From Acidobacteriota bacterium (GTDB lineage Bacteria > Acidobacteriota > Terriglobia > Bryobacterales > Bryobacteraceae), in the NCBI GenBank assembly GCA_029776225.1, contig JAKOTR010000033.1:1-64000 (forward strand): 64,000 bases of DNA, given 5' to 3'. Below, one piece after another: positions 34,262-42,931 of the stretch. The stretch's first letter is position 1. Each line of letters starts with the position of its first letter. Made by a program: the position numbers and the translations under genes. The notes beneath the pieces are model-generated. The model was not told the origin of the DNA and searched no databases. It saw only the letters and a program-made list of their open reading frames with translations.

Positions 34262-35566
34262 TCACAGCAGCGGTTCCATCGGCAGCGCCAGGGGCGCCTG
34301 GGTGAGGAAGTCGAGCTTGGACATCTCCTCGACGGCTTCCCGGATGGCCTGCTCGGAAGTCGGCTCCACGGTGATCACGAAAGGCAGATCGCTCTTGTCG
34401 TCGTAGGGCTGCTGGAGCACAGCCTCCAGACTGATCTTCTTCTGCGCAAGGATACCGGCCAGCGTGGCGAGAATGCCGGGCCGGTCCTTGACACGGAAGC
34501 GCAGGTAGTAAGCGCGCCGCTGGATCGTGACAGGAACGGGCTTGTACTCGTTCAGGCGCGCGTGAGCGAAAGGCGAAACGCGCTGCGGGCTGCCGTTGCG
34601 GATTTCCCGCGCCACCCGCATCAGGTCGCTCACTACGGCCACACCGGTGGGACGCGGGCCGGCGCCGCGCCCGTAATAGAAGGTGTCCTCGCCGTAGTGT
34701 CCCTTGACCCAGACGGCGTTGTAGGAACCGCGCACCCCGGCCAGAATGGTCTTGAGCGGGATCAGGGCCGGACGCACCGAGAGAATCAGCCCCTCGGGCG
34801 TCTGCCGGGCGGCGCACAGCAGCCGTATGGTGTGGCCCAACTGGCGCGCGTAATCGAAGTCCGTGGGCGTGATGCGCCGGATGCCTTCGACGTAGATGTC
34901 CGAAGGGGTGATCTTCGCGCCGAACGCCAGGGCCGACAGGATGGCGAGCTTCGAGCGGGCGTCCAAACCGTCCACGTCGGCGCTCGGGTCGGCTTCGGCG
35001 TAGCCCAGGCGCTGCGCCTCGGCCAGCACGGTTTCGAGAGCCGTGCCGTGCTTTTCCACCTCCGTGAGGATGAAGTTGCTGGTGCCGTTGAGGATGCCGT
35101 AGACGGCTTCGATGCGATCGCCCGAAATTCCCTCGCGCAGCACCGCGTGGATGGGAATGCCGCCGCAGACACTGGCCTCCATCGCCACATTGACGCCGGC
35201 GTTGATGGCGCGGTCCCAAATCTCCGGGCCGCAGGCGGCCATAAGTTCCTTGTTGGCGGTGACTACGGACTTGCCGTTATCGATGGCGGCGTGGATGATC
35301 TCCGAGGCGACGGTGGTGCCCCCCACCAGTTCCACCACGATATCGACGTTGGGATCGCTAGTGACTTCCCGCCAGTTGGCGGTGCGCACGACTGGGCCGA
35401 GCGCTTCGGGAATCTTCTTCGAATCGATCAGCAGGTCGCAGACGGCGGTGACCTTCAGGGGAAAACCCAGCTTGAGCGCGATCTGATCGGCGTTTTCCGC
35501 CAGAATGGTCATGGTGCCGGTGCCGATATTTCCCAACCCCACGATCCCAACGTTGACTTGCCGCAT
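34262..35566 (-). CDS. hom: homoserine dehydrogenase
   Basis: A 434-residue enzyme reducing aspartate semialdehyde to homoserine, the branch to threonine and methionine. The NAD(P) motif GLGNIG is at residues 10-15. Substrate-site strings VTANKELMA, GGIPIHAVLREG and ILNGTSNFIL follow, and LGYAEADPSADVDG is the family signature with the catalytic Asp/Lys region. An ACT domain covers the last 85 residues (YYLRFRVKDRPGILATLAGIL), indicating feedback control, probably by threonine. No Shine-Dalgarno is visible before ATG 35566; CATAAT lies only eight bases upstream, so the mRNA may be leaderless. No thrB or thrC is adjacent. Confidence 0.96.
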   Translation of the reverse strand: MRQVNVGIVGLGNIGTGTMTILAENADQIALKLGFPLKVTAVCDLLIDSKKIPEALGPVVRTANWREVTSDPNVDIVVELVGGTTVASEIIHAAIDNGKSVVTANKELMAACGPEIWDRAINAGVNVAMEASVCGGIPIHAVLREGISGDRIEAVYGILNGTSNFILTEVEKHGTALETVLAEAQRLGYAEADPSADVDGLDARSKLAILSALAFGAKITPSDIYVEGIRRITPTDFDYARQLGHTIRLLCAARQTPEGLILSVRPALIPLKTILAGVRGSYNAVWVKGHYGEDTFYYGRGAGPRPTGVAVVSDLMRVAREIRNGSPQRVSPFAHARLNEYKPVPVTIQRRAYYLRFRVKDRPGILATLAGILAQKKISLEAVLQQPYDDKSDLPFVITVEPTSEQAIREAVEEMSKLDFLTQAPLALPMEPLL

Positions 35567-35660
35567 AAGTCGTTATTATGACAGAGCGGCAGCCGGCACG
35601 ACACCCGCGACGCGCCGCGTGTCGGTATTTGCGGTTGAGAGGCGCCAGAACGCGCGTGAA

Positions 35661-36242
35661 CTACGGCTCGATCCGGGTCCCGAGCACGTCCAGAAACCGC
35701 GCGAGCCAGGCCGGGTGAGCGGGCCAGGCAGGGGCGGTCACCAGGTTGCCGTCGGCGTAAGCCTGGTCCATCCCGACTTCGACATACTTACCGCCGGCCA
35801 GATTCACCTCCGGGCCGACTGCCGGGTACGCGCTCACGCACTTACCCTTCAGCACGCCGGCAGCGGCGAGCACCTGCGGGCCGTGACAGATAGAGGCGAT
35901 CGGTTTATTGCGCTCGGCGAAGTGGCGCACGATCTCGATCACCCGCGCGTTCAGCCGGATATACTCGGGAGCGCGCCCACCGGGGATGACCAGCGCGTCG
36001 TAGACTTCCGGCTTCACCTGGTCGAAAGTGGCGTTCAAGGCGAAGTTGTGGCCGCGCTTCTCGCTGTACGTCTGGTCGCCTTCGAAATCGTGGATGGAGG
36101 TGCGCACCGTGTCACCGGCCTTCTTGCCGGGACATACCGCATCCACCCTGTGCCCGACCATCGTAAGCGCCTGGAAGGGCACCATCACTTCGTAGTCTTC
36201 CACGAAGTCGCCCACTAACATCAGAATTCTTTTCGCTGGCAT
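35661..36242 (-). CDS. DJ-1/PfpI-family protein
   Basis: A 193-residue class I glutamine-amidotransferase-fold protein. The nucleophile elbow is [10 protein letters not shown] with the catalytic Cys, and [14 protein letters not shown] supplies the upstream loop. The Glu near the N-terminus ([10 protein letters not shown]) completes the usual active site. Members act as glyoxalase III or deglycase-type stress proteins or as intracellular peptidases, and the sequence does not decide between them. It follows the corrinoid activator by 21 bases on the same strand. Confidence 0.92.
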   Translation of the reverse strand: MPAKRILMLVGDFVEDYEVMVPFQALTMVGHRVDAVCPGKKAGDTVRTSIHDFEGDQTYSEKRGHNFALNATFDQVKPEVYDALVIPGGRAPEYIRLNARVIEIVRHFAERNKPIASICHGPQVLAAAGVLKGKCVSAYPAVGPEVNLAGGKYVEVGMDQAYADGNLVTAPAWPAHPAWLARFLDVLGTRIEP

Positions 36243-36263
36243 ATTTCTCCTGATACCACAGGC

Positions 36264-37772
36264 TCAGCGCTGGGGGAACCCCATTTCCCCGACGTAAATC
36301 TCCTGGAACTCGGCGTCGGAGGCCAGCGAGATGTGCCGCACCCGCGATAGTAGGCCGGTCAGATCCAGCCCGGGGTCGAACAGAGCGAGCTTGGCGCCGA
36401 GCAGGGCGGTATTGCCCGCCTGTTTCACTCTTTCGTCCGGGAAGCCGATGAGCCCGATGCGCCGCGCGCTCGCCCGGTTCACATAGTTGCCGAAGGCCCC
36501 GGCCAGATACAGCCGCTCGACGTCCCCGGGCGCCGCGCCCAGTTCCTTCAGCACGATCTGGATGCCCGCGGCCACGGCCGCCTTGGCAAGCTGAAGCTCG
36601 CGGATATCGCCCTGCGTGAGCGCCACCGGCGGCGCCAGACGAAACGTGCGCTCGCCGTTGGCGAGACGCCCGCTGGGCAGAATCGCGCCGAGTTCCAGTC
36701 CCGCCGCCGCGGCGTCCACCAGGCCGCTGCCGCAGATCCCCCGCGGCTCGACGTTTCCGAGCACGCGGCACCGCAGCTCGCCATTCACCGCTTCGACTTC
36801 GGCAATCGCCCCGGTCGCGGCCCGCATCCCCATCGAGATCCGCCCGGCTTCGAACGCCGGGCCGGCCGCCGCCGACGCACAGACGATGCGCTCGCGGCTG
36901 CCGAACACGATCTCGCCGTTCGTGCCAAGATCGATCAGCCCGATCAGCGCCGCGCTCTCGTGCATTTTCGTCGCGAGAATGCCCGCCAGGATGTCGCTGC
37001 CCACAAACCCGCCCAGGCAGGGCAGAAACCGCACCGGAGGGTCGCCCGGGACATCCCAGCCGAGCGCCCGCGCGGGGATCACCTCCAGCCCGCCGCGCTC
37101 TGTTTCGAACGGCACGTGCGAGAGCGGCTCGACATCGATGCCGCAGAACAGGTGATGCATCACGGTATTGCCCACGATCGCGATGTCCCGCACCGGGCAA
37201 TTCCCTGCCCCCGCCGCCGCCAGTTCGGCGATCAGTGTGCCCATGCGCTCCCGGATGAGGCGTGTGAGCGTCTCCGCTCCGCCGGGCGTCAGGCCGAACT
37301 GCACCCGGCTCATGATGTCGCTGCCGTGGACTGCCTGGGGGTTCAGCGCCGTCCGCACCGCCAAGACGTGGCCGGTGCTGAGATCGAGCAGTTGCCCGAC
37401 CAGGGTGGTGGTCCCCAAATCGACGGCAATGGCCAGCCCCTCGCCAGGCGTGAACTCAAAGGTGGAATCGTCGGCCAGGATGGCGGTGTCCCACTGCGCG
37501 ATTTCGAGCGTCAGGGGAACGTCCGCCCTGGCGTGGCAGGCCAGCCGCCAGCCTTCGGCGAGCTCGCCAGCCGAGAGCAGGGCGGCCTCCTGCGGCGTTA
37601 CCGGCAGCGCCCCCTCCAGCAGCTTCACCCGGCACCGCTTGCAGCGGCCCCGGCCGCCGCACGGAAACTCCACGCCGTAAGCGAATAGCACATCCTGAAG
37701 CGGAGTACCTCGCGGGACCTCAAAGGTTTCTCCAAGCGGCTGGAGCGCGATGCGGACGGTATCACCCGGCAT
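36264..37772 (-). CDS. RACE-type corrinoid activator (2Fe-2S ferredoxin plus ASKHA ATPase)
   Basis: A 502-residue protein with an N-terminal plant-type ferredoxin domain; Cys38, Cys44, Cys47 and Cys79 (FPCGGRGRCKRC and RLACHA) ligate a 2Fe-2S cluster. From about residue 112 an ASKHA/DUF4445 domain follows: IAVDLGTTTLVGQLLDLSTG, then VGNTVMHHLFCG, then GLIDLGTNGEI. This is the layout of RamA/RACE proteins, which use ATP to reduce inactive Co(II) corrinoid to Co(I) in methyltransferase systems. That fits the URO-D methyltransferase and corrinoid carrier 4 kb away, although hom and others intervene. It could also serve a corrinoid partner outside the window. Confidence 0.9.
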   Translation of the reverse strand: MPGDTVRIALQPLGETFEVPRGTPLQDVLFAYGVEFPCGGRGRCKRCRVKLLEGALPVTPQEAALLSAGELAEGWRLACHARADVPLTLEIAQWDTAILADDSTFEFTPGEGLAIAVDLGTTTLVGQLLDLSTGHVLAVRTALNPQAVHGSDIMSRVQFGLTPGGAETLTRLIRERMGTLIAELAAAGAGNCPVRDIAIVGNTVMHHLFCGIDVEPLSHVPFETERGGLEVIPARALGWDVPGDPPVRFLPCLGGFVGSDILAGILATKMHESAALIGLIDLGTNGEIVFGSRERIVCASAAAGPAFEAGRISMGMRAATGAIAEVEAVNGELRCRVLGNVEPRGICGSGLVDAAAAGLELGAILPSGRLANGERTFRLAPPVALTQGDIRELQLAKAAVAAGIQIVLKELGAAPGDVERLYLAGAFGNYVNRASARRIGLIGFPDERVKQAGNTALLGAKLALFDPGLDLTGLLSRVRHISLASDAEFQEIYVGEMGFPQR

Positions 37773-37820
37773 GAGTTTTCATAATAACGATTGCCGCGCC
37801 CGGAAACCCGGAACCCCATC

Positions 37821-37948
37821 CGCCCGGGTGTATAATCTAGGGTGATACCCGGGGAAGGCTAAAATTCCTTCATTTGCATACCCCTTAGGGTTTTCCAGTA
37901 TACTTGTACAAATACCCCCTGGGCTAAGCTCCATGGCCCCAGGAGTAT
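37821..37948. repeat. cluster of five ATACCCC-type palindromic repeats before the aminotransferase
   Basis: Variants of ATACCCCnnGGG occur directly at 37845-37854, 37878-37890 and 37912-37924, starting 33 and 34 bases apart, and inverted at 37821-37833 and 37936-37948. The outer inverted copies can pair with their direct neighbours to make two hairpins (CCCGGGT with ACCCGGG on the left). TATAAT at 37831-37836 and TATACT at 37899-37904 are possible -10 boxes inside the array. This occupies nearly all of the 211 bases between two divergent genes. Confidence 0.6.
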
Positions 37949-37983
37949 ACACAGAAGACAAACAGACAGTTTAAGGGACACAG

Positions 37984-39201
37984 GTGAGCATCAGTCAACT
38001 AGCCAGATCTATATGTGAATCGCCGACTCTGAAACTAAATGAGACCGCTGCACTGCTCAGGGAGAAAGGCGAACCGGTCATTCACCTCGGCGGCGGCGAA
38101 CCGAAAAGCCGGGCGCCTATCGACGCAATCATCAGTTGCACAGCGGTGCTCAATACAGGCGAGGTGCGCTACACCCCGCCGGACGGTATCCCGGCTTTGA
38201 AAAAGGCGGTGATCCGGTACACAGAAGAGAATTACGGCAAGTTGGTCGGGGCGGAAAACGTGATCGCCTGCAACGGTGCGAAGCAAGCGATCATGGTCGC
38301 GCTCTATGCCATTCTCGAGCCCAAGGAAGAGGTGATCTTTCCGGTTCCCTACTGGGTGAGCTATCCGGAAATGGTCAAGCTCGCCGGAGGCGTCCCGGTC
38401 CCTGTAGCCGCGGAGGACGGCTCGTTCCACCCCCGAATCGAAGAGATCGCCGAAGCCGTCGGACCCTACACGAAAGCGATCATTATCAACAGCCCGAACA
38501 ATCCCTCGGGCGTCATGTACTCGGAAGAGTTCATCGCGGATATCGTCGAGTTCTGCGAAAAGAAGAACTTGTACCTGATCATGGACGACACCTACAACCG
38601 TCTGATTTTCGACGGTAAGACCCCGACGAACTGCTACAACTACACCAAGGCCGACTGGAAGACGTCAAAGCTCATCCTGATCAACTGTGTTTCCAAGATG
38701 TATGCCATGACGGGCTTCCGCATTGGCTGGGCCATCGGCAACGAGGAAGTGATCCGTGCGATGACAAACATCCAGTCGCAGCAGACGTCCGGGCCGTCGG
38801 TTCCCGCTCAGTGGGCGGCGGTCGGCGCGCTGAACGGCGTGCAGTCGTCCATACAGGCTTTGCGCACTACGTTGGAGAACAACCGCAACGTGCTGCTCGA
38901 GCGCCTGAGAGCCTTTGACGGCGTCAAGGTTACAAAACCGGACGGCACGTTCTATACGTTCCCTGACTTTAGCGCCTACATGAAGGATTCGCAGAAGCTC
39001 GCGCGTTTCCTCCTCGAGAAGGTGCGCGTGGTCACCGTTCCAGGAAAGGATTTCGGCATGGAGGGCCACCTCCGGATCAGTTTCTGCGGCACGATCAAGG
39101 AGATCACCGAAGGGATCGAGCGCATCAAGTGGGCGCTGGACCCGAATTCGCCGAACGAATTGTATTTGGGTGATCGCAAGCTGGTGAGGGATTGGAAATG
39201 A
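37984..39201 (+). CDS. PLP-dependent aminotransferase, aspartate aminotransferase-like (class I)
   Basis: A 405-residue fold-type I aminotransferase. YPEMVKLAGG and IINSPNNPSGVMY are the substrate-site strings, IMDDTYNRLIF the PLP Asp/Tyr loop, and Lys238 in VSKMYAMTGFRIGWAIG forms the Schiff base. The final Arg (GHLRISFC) binds the substrate carboxylate. It most resembles subgroup Ib aspartate aminotransferases, which exchange aspartate and oxaloacetate. GTG 37984 is preceded by AAGGGA five bases upstream. The stop overlaps the ATG of pckA (ATGA), tying its expression to the PEP-oxaloacetate step and supporting an oxaloacetate substrate. Confidence 0.9.
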   Translation: MSISQLARSICESPTLKLNETAALLREKGEPVIHLGGGEPKSRAPIDAIISCTAVLNTGEVRYTPPDGIPALKKAVIRYTEENYGKLVGAENVIACNGAKQAIMVALYAILEPKEEVIFPVPYWVSYPEMVKLAGGVPVPVAAEDGSFHPRIEEIAEAVGPYTKAIIINSPNNPSGVMYSEEFIADIVEFCEKKNLYLIMDDTYNRLIFDGKTPTNCYNYTKADWKTSKLILINCVSKMYAMTGFRIGWAIGNEEVIRAMTNIQSQQTSGPSVPAQWAAVGALNGVQSSIQALRTTLENNRNVLLERLRAFDGVKVTKPDGTFYTFPDFSAYMKDSQKLARFLLEKVRVVTVPGKDFGMEGHLRISFCGTIKEITEGIERIKWALDPNSPNELYLGDRKLVRDWK

Positions 39202-40856
39202 ACATCTACGCCGACATCCCGTCTCCTGCGATGAAGCAGGCCACCGAGAACGCCAGCCTGTACGGCGTGAACAATCACGGCCTGACGAATTTACATCGCG
39301 TCTACTGGAATCTGCCGACTCCGGCGCTTTACGAAGAGGCCGTTTTCCGCGGCGAGGGCGTCATCGCCCACTGTGGCCCCTTCGTTGTGAATACGGGCAA
39401 GCACACCGCCCGGGCAGCCGCCGACAAGTACATTGTCCGCGAGCAGACCACCGAAGATAAGGTTTGGTGGGGGCAGTACAACCGCCCGTTCACGCCGGAA
39501 AAGTTCAGCGCCCTGCTGACCCGGCTGCAAGGCTTTCTCCAGGGCCGCGACATCTTCGTGCAGGACTGCTATGCCGGCGCGGACCAGGACGTGCGCATGC
39601 CCATCCGCATCATCACCGAGAAGGCATGGCACAGCATGTTTGCGCGCACGATGTTCACCAAGCTGCGCACGATCGAGGAGATGCGGCGGCACGTGCCCGA
39701 GTTCACCGTCATCGCGGCGCCGTCCTTCCTGGCGTCTCCGATCGTGGACGGCACCCGGAGCGAGACGTTCATCATCGCCAACTTCGCCGAGCGCCTCGCC
39801 ATTATTGGCGGTTCGAACTACGGCGGTGAAATCAAGAAGACCATTTTCACCGTCCTCAACTTTCTTCTGCCGCTGGAAGGCGTGCTCCCCATGCACTGCT
39901 CGGCCAACGTCGGAGACGACGGGGACGTAGCGATCTTCTTCGGACTTTCCGGAACAGGCAAGACCACGCTTTCGGCCGATCCGCAGCGCCACCTCATCGG
40001 TGACGACGAGCACGGCTGGAGCGACAACGGGATTTTCAATTTCGAGAACGGGTGCTACGCGAAGGTGATCCGGCTCTCCGAAGAGGCCGAGCCCCAGATC
40101 TACGCCTGCACCCGGCGGTTCGGCACGATTCTCGAGAACGTGGTTTTCGACCCCGCCTCCCGCCGTCTCGACCTCGACGACGACCGCATCACGGAAAATA
40201 CACGCGGCGTTTACCCGCTCGAGTACATCGAGAACTACTGGCCGGCCAGGCGCGCCGGGCACCCGAGAAACGTCATCTTCCTGACCTGCGACGCCAGCGG
40301 GGTGCTGCCGCCGATTGCGCGGCTCACGCCGGACCAGTCGATCTACCACTTCATCTCGGGTTACACCAGCAAGATTGCGGGCACCGAGATCGGACTCGGC
40401 ACGGAGCCGGAGATTACGTTCAGCCCGTGTTTCGGCGGCCCGTTCATGGTGCATCACCCTTACACCTACGCGGAAATGCTCAAGGCCAGGATTGTGAAGC
40501 ACGGCGCCACTTGCTGGCTGGTCAACACCGGCTGGACGGGCGGTCCGTTCGGCGTCGGCAAGCGCCTGAGCATCCAGCATACCCGCACGCTGCTGAATAA
40601 CGCCCTGAGCGGCAAGCTCAACAAGGTAAAGTTCCGCATCGACCCGGTGTTCGGCTTCGAGGTGCCGGAGTTTTGCGAAGGCGTGCCGACAAACATCCTC
40701 GACCCGGCAAACACCTGGGGCAGCCGCGAGGAGTATTACCGGAAGTACGATGCCCTGGCGGCCCGTTTCATCGAGAACTTCAAATTGATCAAGGACGGGT
40801 GCCCGCCGCACATCGTCGAGGCCGGCCCGAAGCGGCTCACGCACGTTCCGGCGTGA
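39198..40856 (+). CDS. pckA: phosphoenolpyruvate carboxykinase (ATP)
   Basis: A 552-residue enzyme interconverting oxaloacetate plus ATP with PEP, CO2 and ADP. The P-loop is GLSGTGKTTLS (Lys255), followed by GDDEHGW and the metal-site strings. The conserved TCDASGVLPPIARLTPDQ, YHFISGYTSKIAGTE and WLVNTGWTGG are present. Length fits the ATP-dependent class, not the larger GTP class. ATG 39198 overlaps the aminotransferase stop by four bases and has GAGGG seven bases upstream. With transcarboxylase at 47-51 kb it makes the oxaloacetate node of the proposed propionate route. Confidence 0.96.
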   Translation: MNIYADIPSPAMKQATENASLYGVNNHGLTNLHRVYWNLPTPALYEEAVFRGEGVIAHCGPFVVNTGKHTARAAADKYIVREQTTEDKVWWGQYNRPFTPEKFSALLTRLQGFLQGRDIFVQDCYAGADQDVRMPIRIITEKAWHSMFARTMFTKLRTIEEMRRHVPEFTVIAAPSFLASPIVDGTRSETFIIANFAERLAIIGGSNYGGEIKKTIFTVLNFLLPLEGVLPMHCSANVGDDGDVAIFFGLSGTGKTTLSADPQRHLIGDDEHGWSDNGIFNFENGCYAKVIRLSEEAEPQIYACTRRFGTILENVVFDPASRRLDLDDDRITENTRGVYPLEYIENYWPARRAGHPRNVIFLTCDASGVLPPIARLTPDQSIYHFISGYTSKIAGTEIGLGTEPEITFSPCFGGPFMVHHPYTYAEMLKARIVKHGATCWLVNTGWTGGPFGVGKRLSIQHTRTLLNNALSGKLNKVKFRIDPVFGFEVPEFCEGVPTNILDPANTWGSREEYYRKYDALAARFIENFKLIKDGCPPHIVEAGPKRLTHVPA

Positions 40857-40969
40857 ACTGAATAAATTCTTCATTGAAGCGGAAATTGTTTCCCTGCCGG
40901 ACTGGTCCGTGCGGTTGAACACGCTCAATTTGTGACGGCTGGCCCTGGATTTGCTCTTTAGCTACCTGT

Positions 40970-41470
40970 ATGCCAGCCGAATCACTACAAGAGTTGTTGA
41001 GCGAGGAACTGAAGGATCTTTACGACGCCGAGAAGCAGCTTACGAAGGCGCTCCCAAAGATCGCCAAGGCGGCCGACTCGGACCAGATCCGCGCAGCGTT
41101 CGAGGAACACCTGGAAGTGACAAAGAGCCAGGTGGCGCGCCTCGAAGAGATTTTCCAGGCGCTCGGAGAGAAACCCAAGAGCCGGCCGTGCAAGGGCATG
41201 AAAGGCCTTCTGGACGAAAGCCAGGAACACCTGGAGGAGTACAGCGGCGCCAGGGACCTGATTGACTCCGTCCTGATCGACGGCGGGAAAAAGGTAGAGC
41301 ATTACGAGATCGCCGGCTACAATTCCGCAATCGAACTGGCCGAGGCTTTGGGGCACAAAGCGGTTTCGCGCCTTCTGCGCCAGACGCTCACGGAAGAGGA
41401 GCGGATGGACAAGAAACTCGATCAGCTTGGCGGGCGGCTTCTGAAAAAGATGGTCCGTCAGGCGGCTTAA
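40970..41470 (+). CDS. DUF892/YciE-like ferritin-fold protein
   Basis: A 166-residue four-helix protein: LQELLSEELKDLYDAEKQLTKALPK opens the DUF892 domain, with Glu and His at ferritin-like metal positions (EEHLEV, KVEHYEIAGY, EEERMDKKL). YciE-type proteins are linked to stress responses, but their activity is unknown. A second four-helix protein of similar size is encoded at 58363. It stands 113 bases after pckA and 20 before the DUF2071 gene. Confidence 0.88.
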   Translation: MPAESLQELLSEELKDLYDAEKQLTKALPKIAKAADSDQIRAAFEEHLEVTKSQVARLEEIFQALGEKPKSRPCKGMKGLLDESQEHLEEYSGARDLIDSVLIDGGKKVEHYEIAGYNSAIELAEALGHKAVSRLLRQTLTEEERMDKKLDQLGGRLLKKMVRQAA

Positions 41471-41490
41471 GCCGCGCGGAGCGTACAAAG

Positions 41491-42222
41491 GTGAACCCGG
41501 GCCGGCCGGAACTGTCGCCGTTTCCGACCGAAACAGTGGAGCGGCCGGTGATGCTCCAGTGGTGGAAGCGGCTGACGTTTCTACACTGGCGCTACGATCC
41601 TGCCCTCGTGGCGCGGCTCTTGCCCGAGGGTTTGGAAGTGGACGTGTTTGACGGTTCGGCCTGGGTGGGCCTGACGCCGTTCGTCGCCGAGGTCCGGCCG
41701 CCCCTGGCGCCGGCCATGCTGGCGCTGAGGTTTCCCGAAACCAACGTACGCACCTACGTGCGCGCTCCCGACGGCAGCACCGGCGTGTGGTTCTTCTCGC
41801 TCGACGCGGCGCGGAAAGTGGCCGTTCTGGGCGCCCGTGCCTTGTACCATCTCCCCTACAAGCTGGCAGCGATGAGCGTGGAGTGCGTTCCCGGGGGCGT
41901 GCATTACGTCAGCAGCAGGAGGGAGCCCGGCGATGACGCCTCGGCCGACATTTGGATCGAACCCGACGAGGCGCTGACGCCGGTCGAGTCACACGATCTG
42001 GATCACTTCCTTACGGCCCGCTGGCGGCTGTACACTCTCCTCCCGCGTGGTCTCGGCTATGCTCAGGTCGAGCATCCGCCGTGGCCCCTGGCGCGCGCCC
42101 GCGTCCGCCGCATCGAGCAGAACCTGGTGACAGCGGCGGGCCTGCCGCCGCCGCAGGGTCCGCCCCTGGTCCACTACTCGCACGGAGTGGAAGTTAAAGT
42201 GGGCCGCCCCCGCCTGCTCTAG
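41491..42222 (+). CDS. DUF2071 (YqjF-like) protein
   Basis: A 243-residue protein of the DUF2071 family: MLQWWKRLTFLHWRYDPALVARLLPEGLEVDVFDGSAWVG region, then RPPLAP and FPETNVRTYVRAPDG, then a long beta-rich body with GVWFFSLDA. The family adopts an acetoacetate-decarboxylase-like fold but no reaction has been assigned. GTG 41491 is used, with GGAG nine bases upstream. It converges on the VIT-family gene six bases downstream. Confidence 0.85.
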   Translation: MNPGRPELSPFPTETVERPVMLQWWKRLTFLHWRYDPALVARLLPEGLEVDVFDGSAWVGLTPFVAEVRPPLAPAMLALRFPETNVRTYVRAPDGSTGVWFFSLDAARKVAVLGARALYHLPYKLAAMSVECVPGGVHYVSSRREPGDDASADIWIEPDEALTPVESHDLDHFLTARWRLYTLLPRGLGYAQVEHPPWPLARARVRRIEQNLVTAAGLPPPQGPPLVHYSHGVEVKVGRPRLL

Positions 42223-42228
42223 GACAGG

Positions 42229-42921
42229 CTAGACCACAGTGCCGAAGATGGCGCCGATGGCTGAGGTCGCGGCCATCGCCAGCGCGCCCCAAAAGCAGAC
42301 GCGCAGCGCGCCTTTGACCATATCAGCGCCGCCTGCGCGAGCGGCGAGCGCGCCGAGAATAACCAGAAACAGCAGCGTGCTCACCGAGACGAGCGGCATC
42401 AGAATCTCCTGCGAGGCAACCGCGGCAACAAGCAGCGGCAAAACTCCTCCGCTGGCGAAAGCGGCGGCGGAAGCAAGCGCTGCCTGAAGCGGACGAGCCC
42501 GGAGAGTGTCGGTGATGCCGAGTTCGTCGCGGGCATGCGCGCCCAACGCATCGTGAGCCATGAGCTGGCCGGCTACTTGCCAGGCGAGTTCCGGGTCGAG
42601 CCCGCGGGCGACATAGATGGCGGCCAGTTCCCTTTTCTCGCCCTCTCTGTCCTGGCTCAGTTCCCTCCGCTCCAGGTCGAGTTCGGCCTTCTCGCTGTCC
42701 GCCTGCGAGTGCACGGAAACGTATTCACCCGCCGCCATCGACATGGCCCCCGCGACCATACCGGCCACCCCGGCTATCAGAACATCGCTCCGGGCTACAT
42801 CGGCCGCCGCCACCCCAAGCACAAGGCTAGCCGTGGAGACGATGCCGTCGTTCGCCCCCAACACGGCCGCGCGCAGCCATCCCATTCGCTCCGTACGGTG
42901 GCGTTCCAGATGCGTTCGCAT
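42229..42921 (-). CDS. VIT1/CCC1-family iron/manganese transporter
   Basis: A 230-residue membrane protein with about five hydrophobic helices. RTERMGWLRAAVLGANDGIVSTASLVLGVAAA at the N-terminus and AGAMSMAAGEYVSVHSQADSEKAELDLER are hallmark VIT motifs; the acidic segment after helix 2 (ELDLERRELSQDREGE) is the cytoplasmic metal-binding domain. Family members export Fe2+ or Mn2+ from the cytosol. It begins 11 bases after phosphoribulokinase and is the apparent last gene of the RuBisCO operon, an odd pairing whose meaning is unclear. Confidence 0.92.
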   Translation of the reverse strand: MRTHLERHRTERMGWLRAAVLGANDGIVSTASLVLGVAAADVARSDVLIAGVAGMVAGAMSMAAGEYVSVHSQADSEKAELDLERRELSQDREGEKRELAAIYVARGLDPELAWQVAGQLMAHDALGAHARDELGITDTLRARPLQAALASAAAFASGGVLPLLVAAVASQEILMPLVSVSTLLFLVILGALAARAGGADMVKGALRVCFWGALAMAATSAIGAIFGTVV

Positions 42922-42931
42922 TTATTCCCGA

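Noticed and set aside
37831-37836. TATAAT as a firm promoter for the aminotransferase
   Set aside because: It is a perfect -10 sequence but no matching -35 was found at the right distance, and it lies within a repeat copy, so it is noted only as possible.
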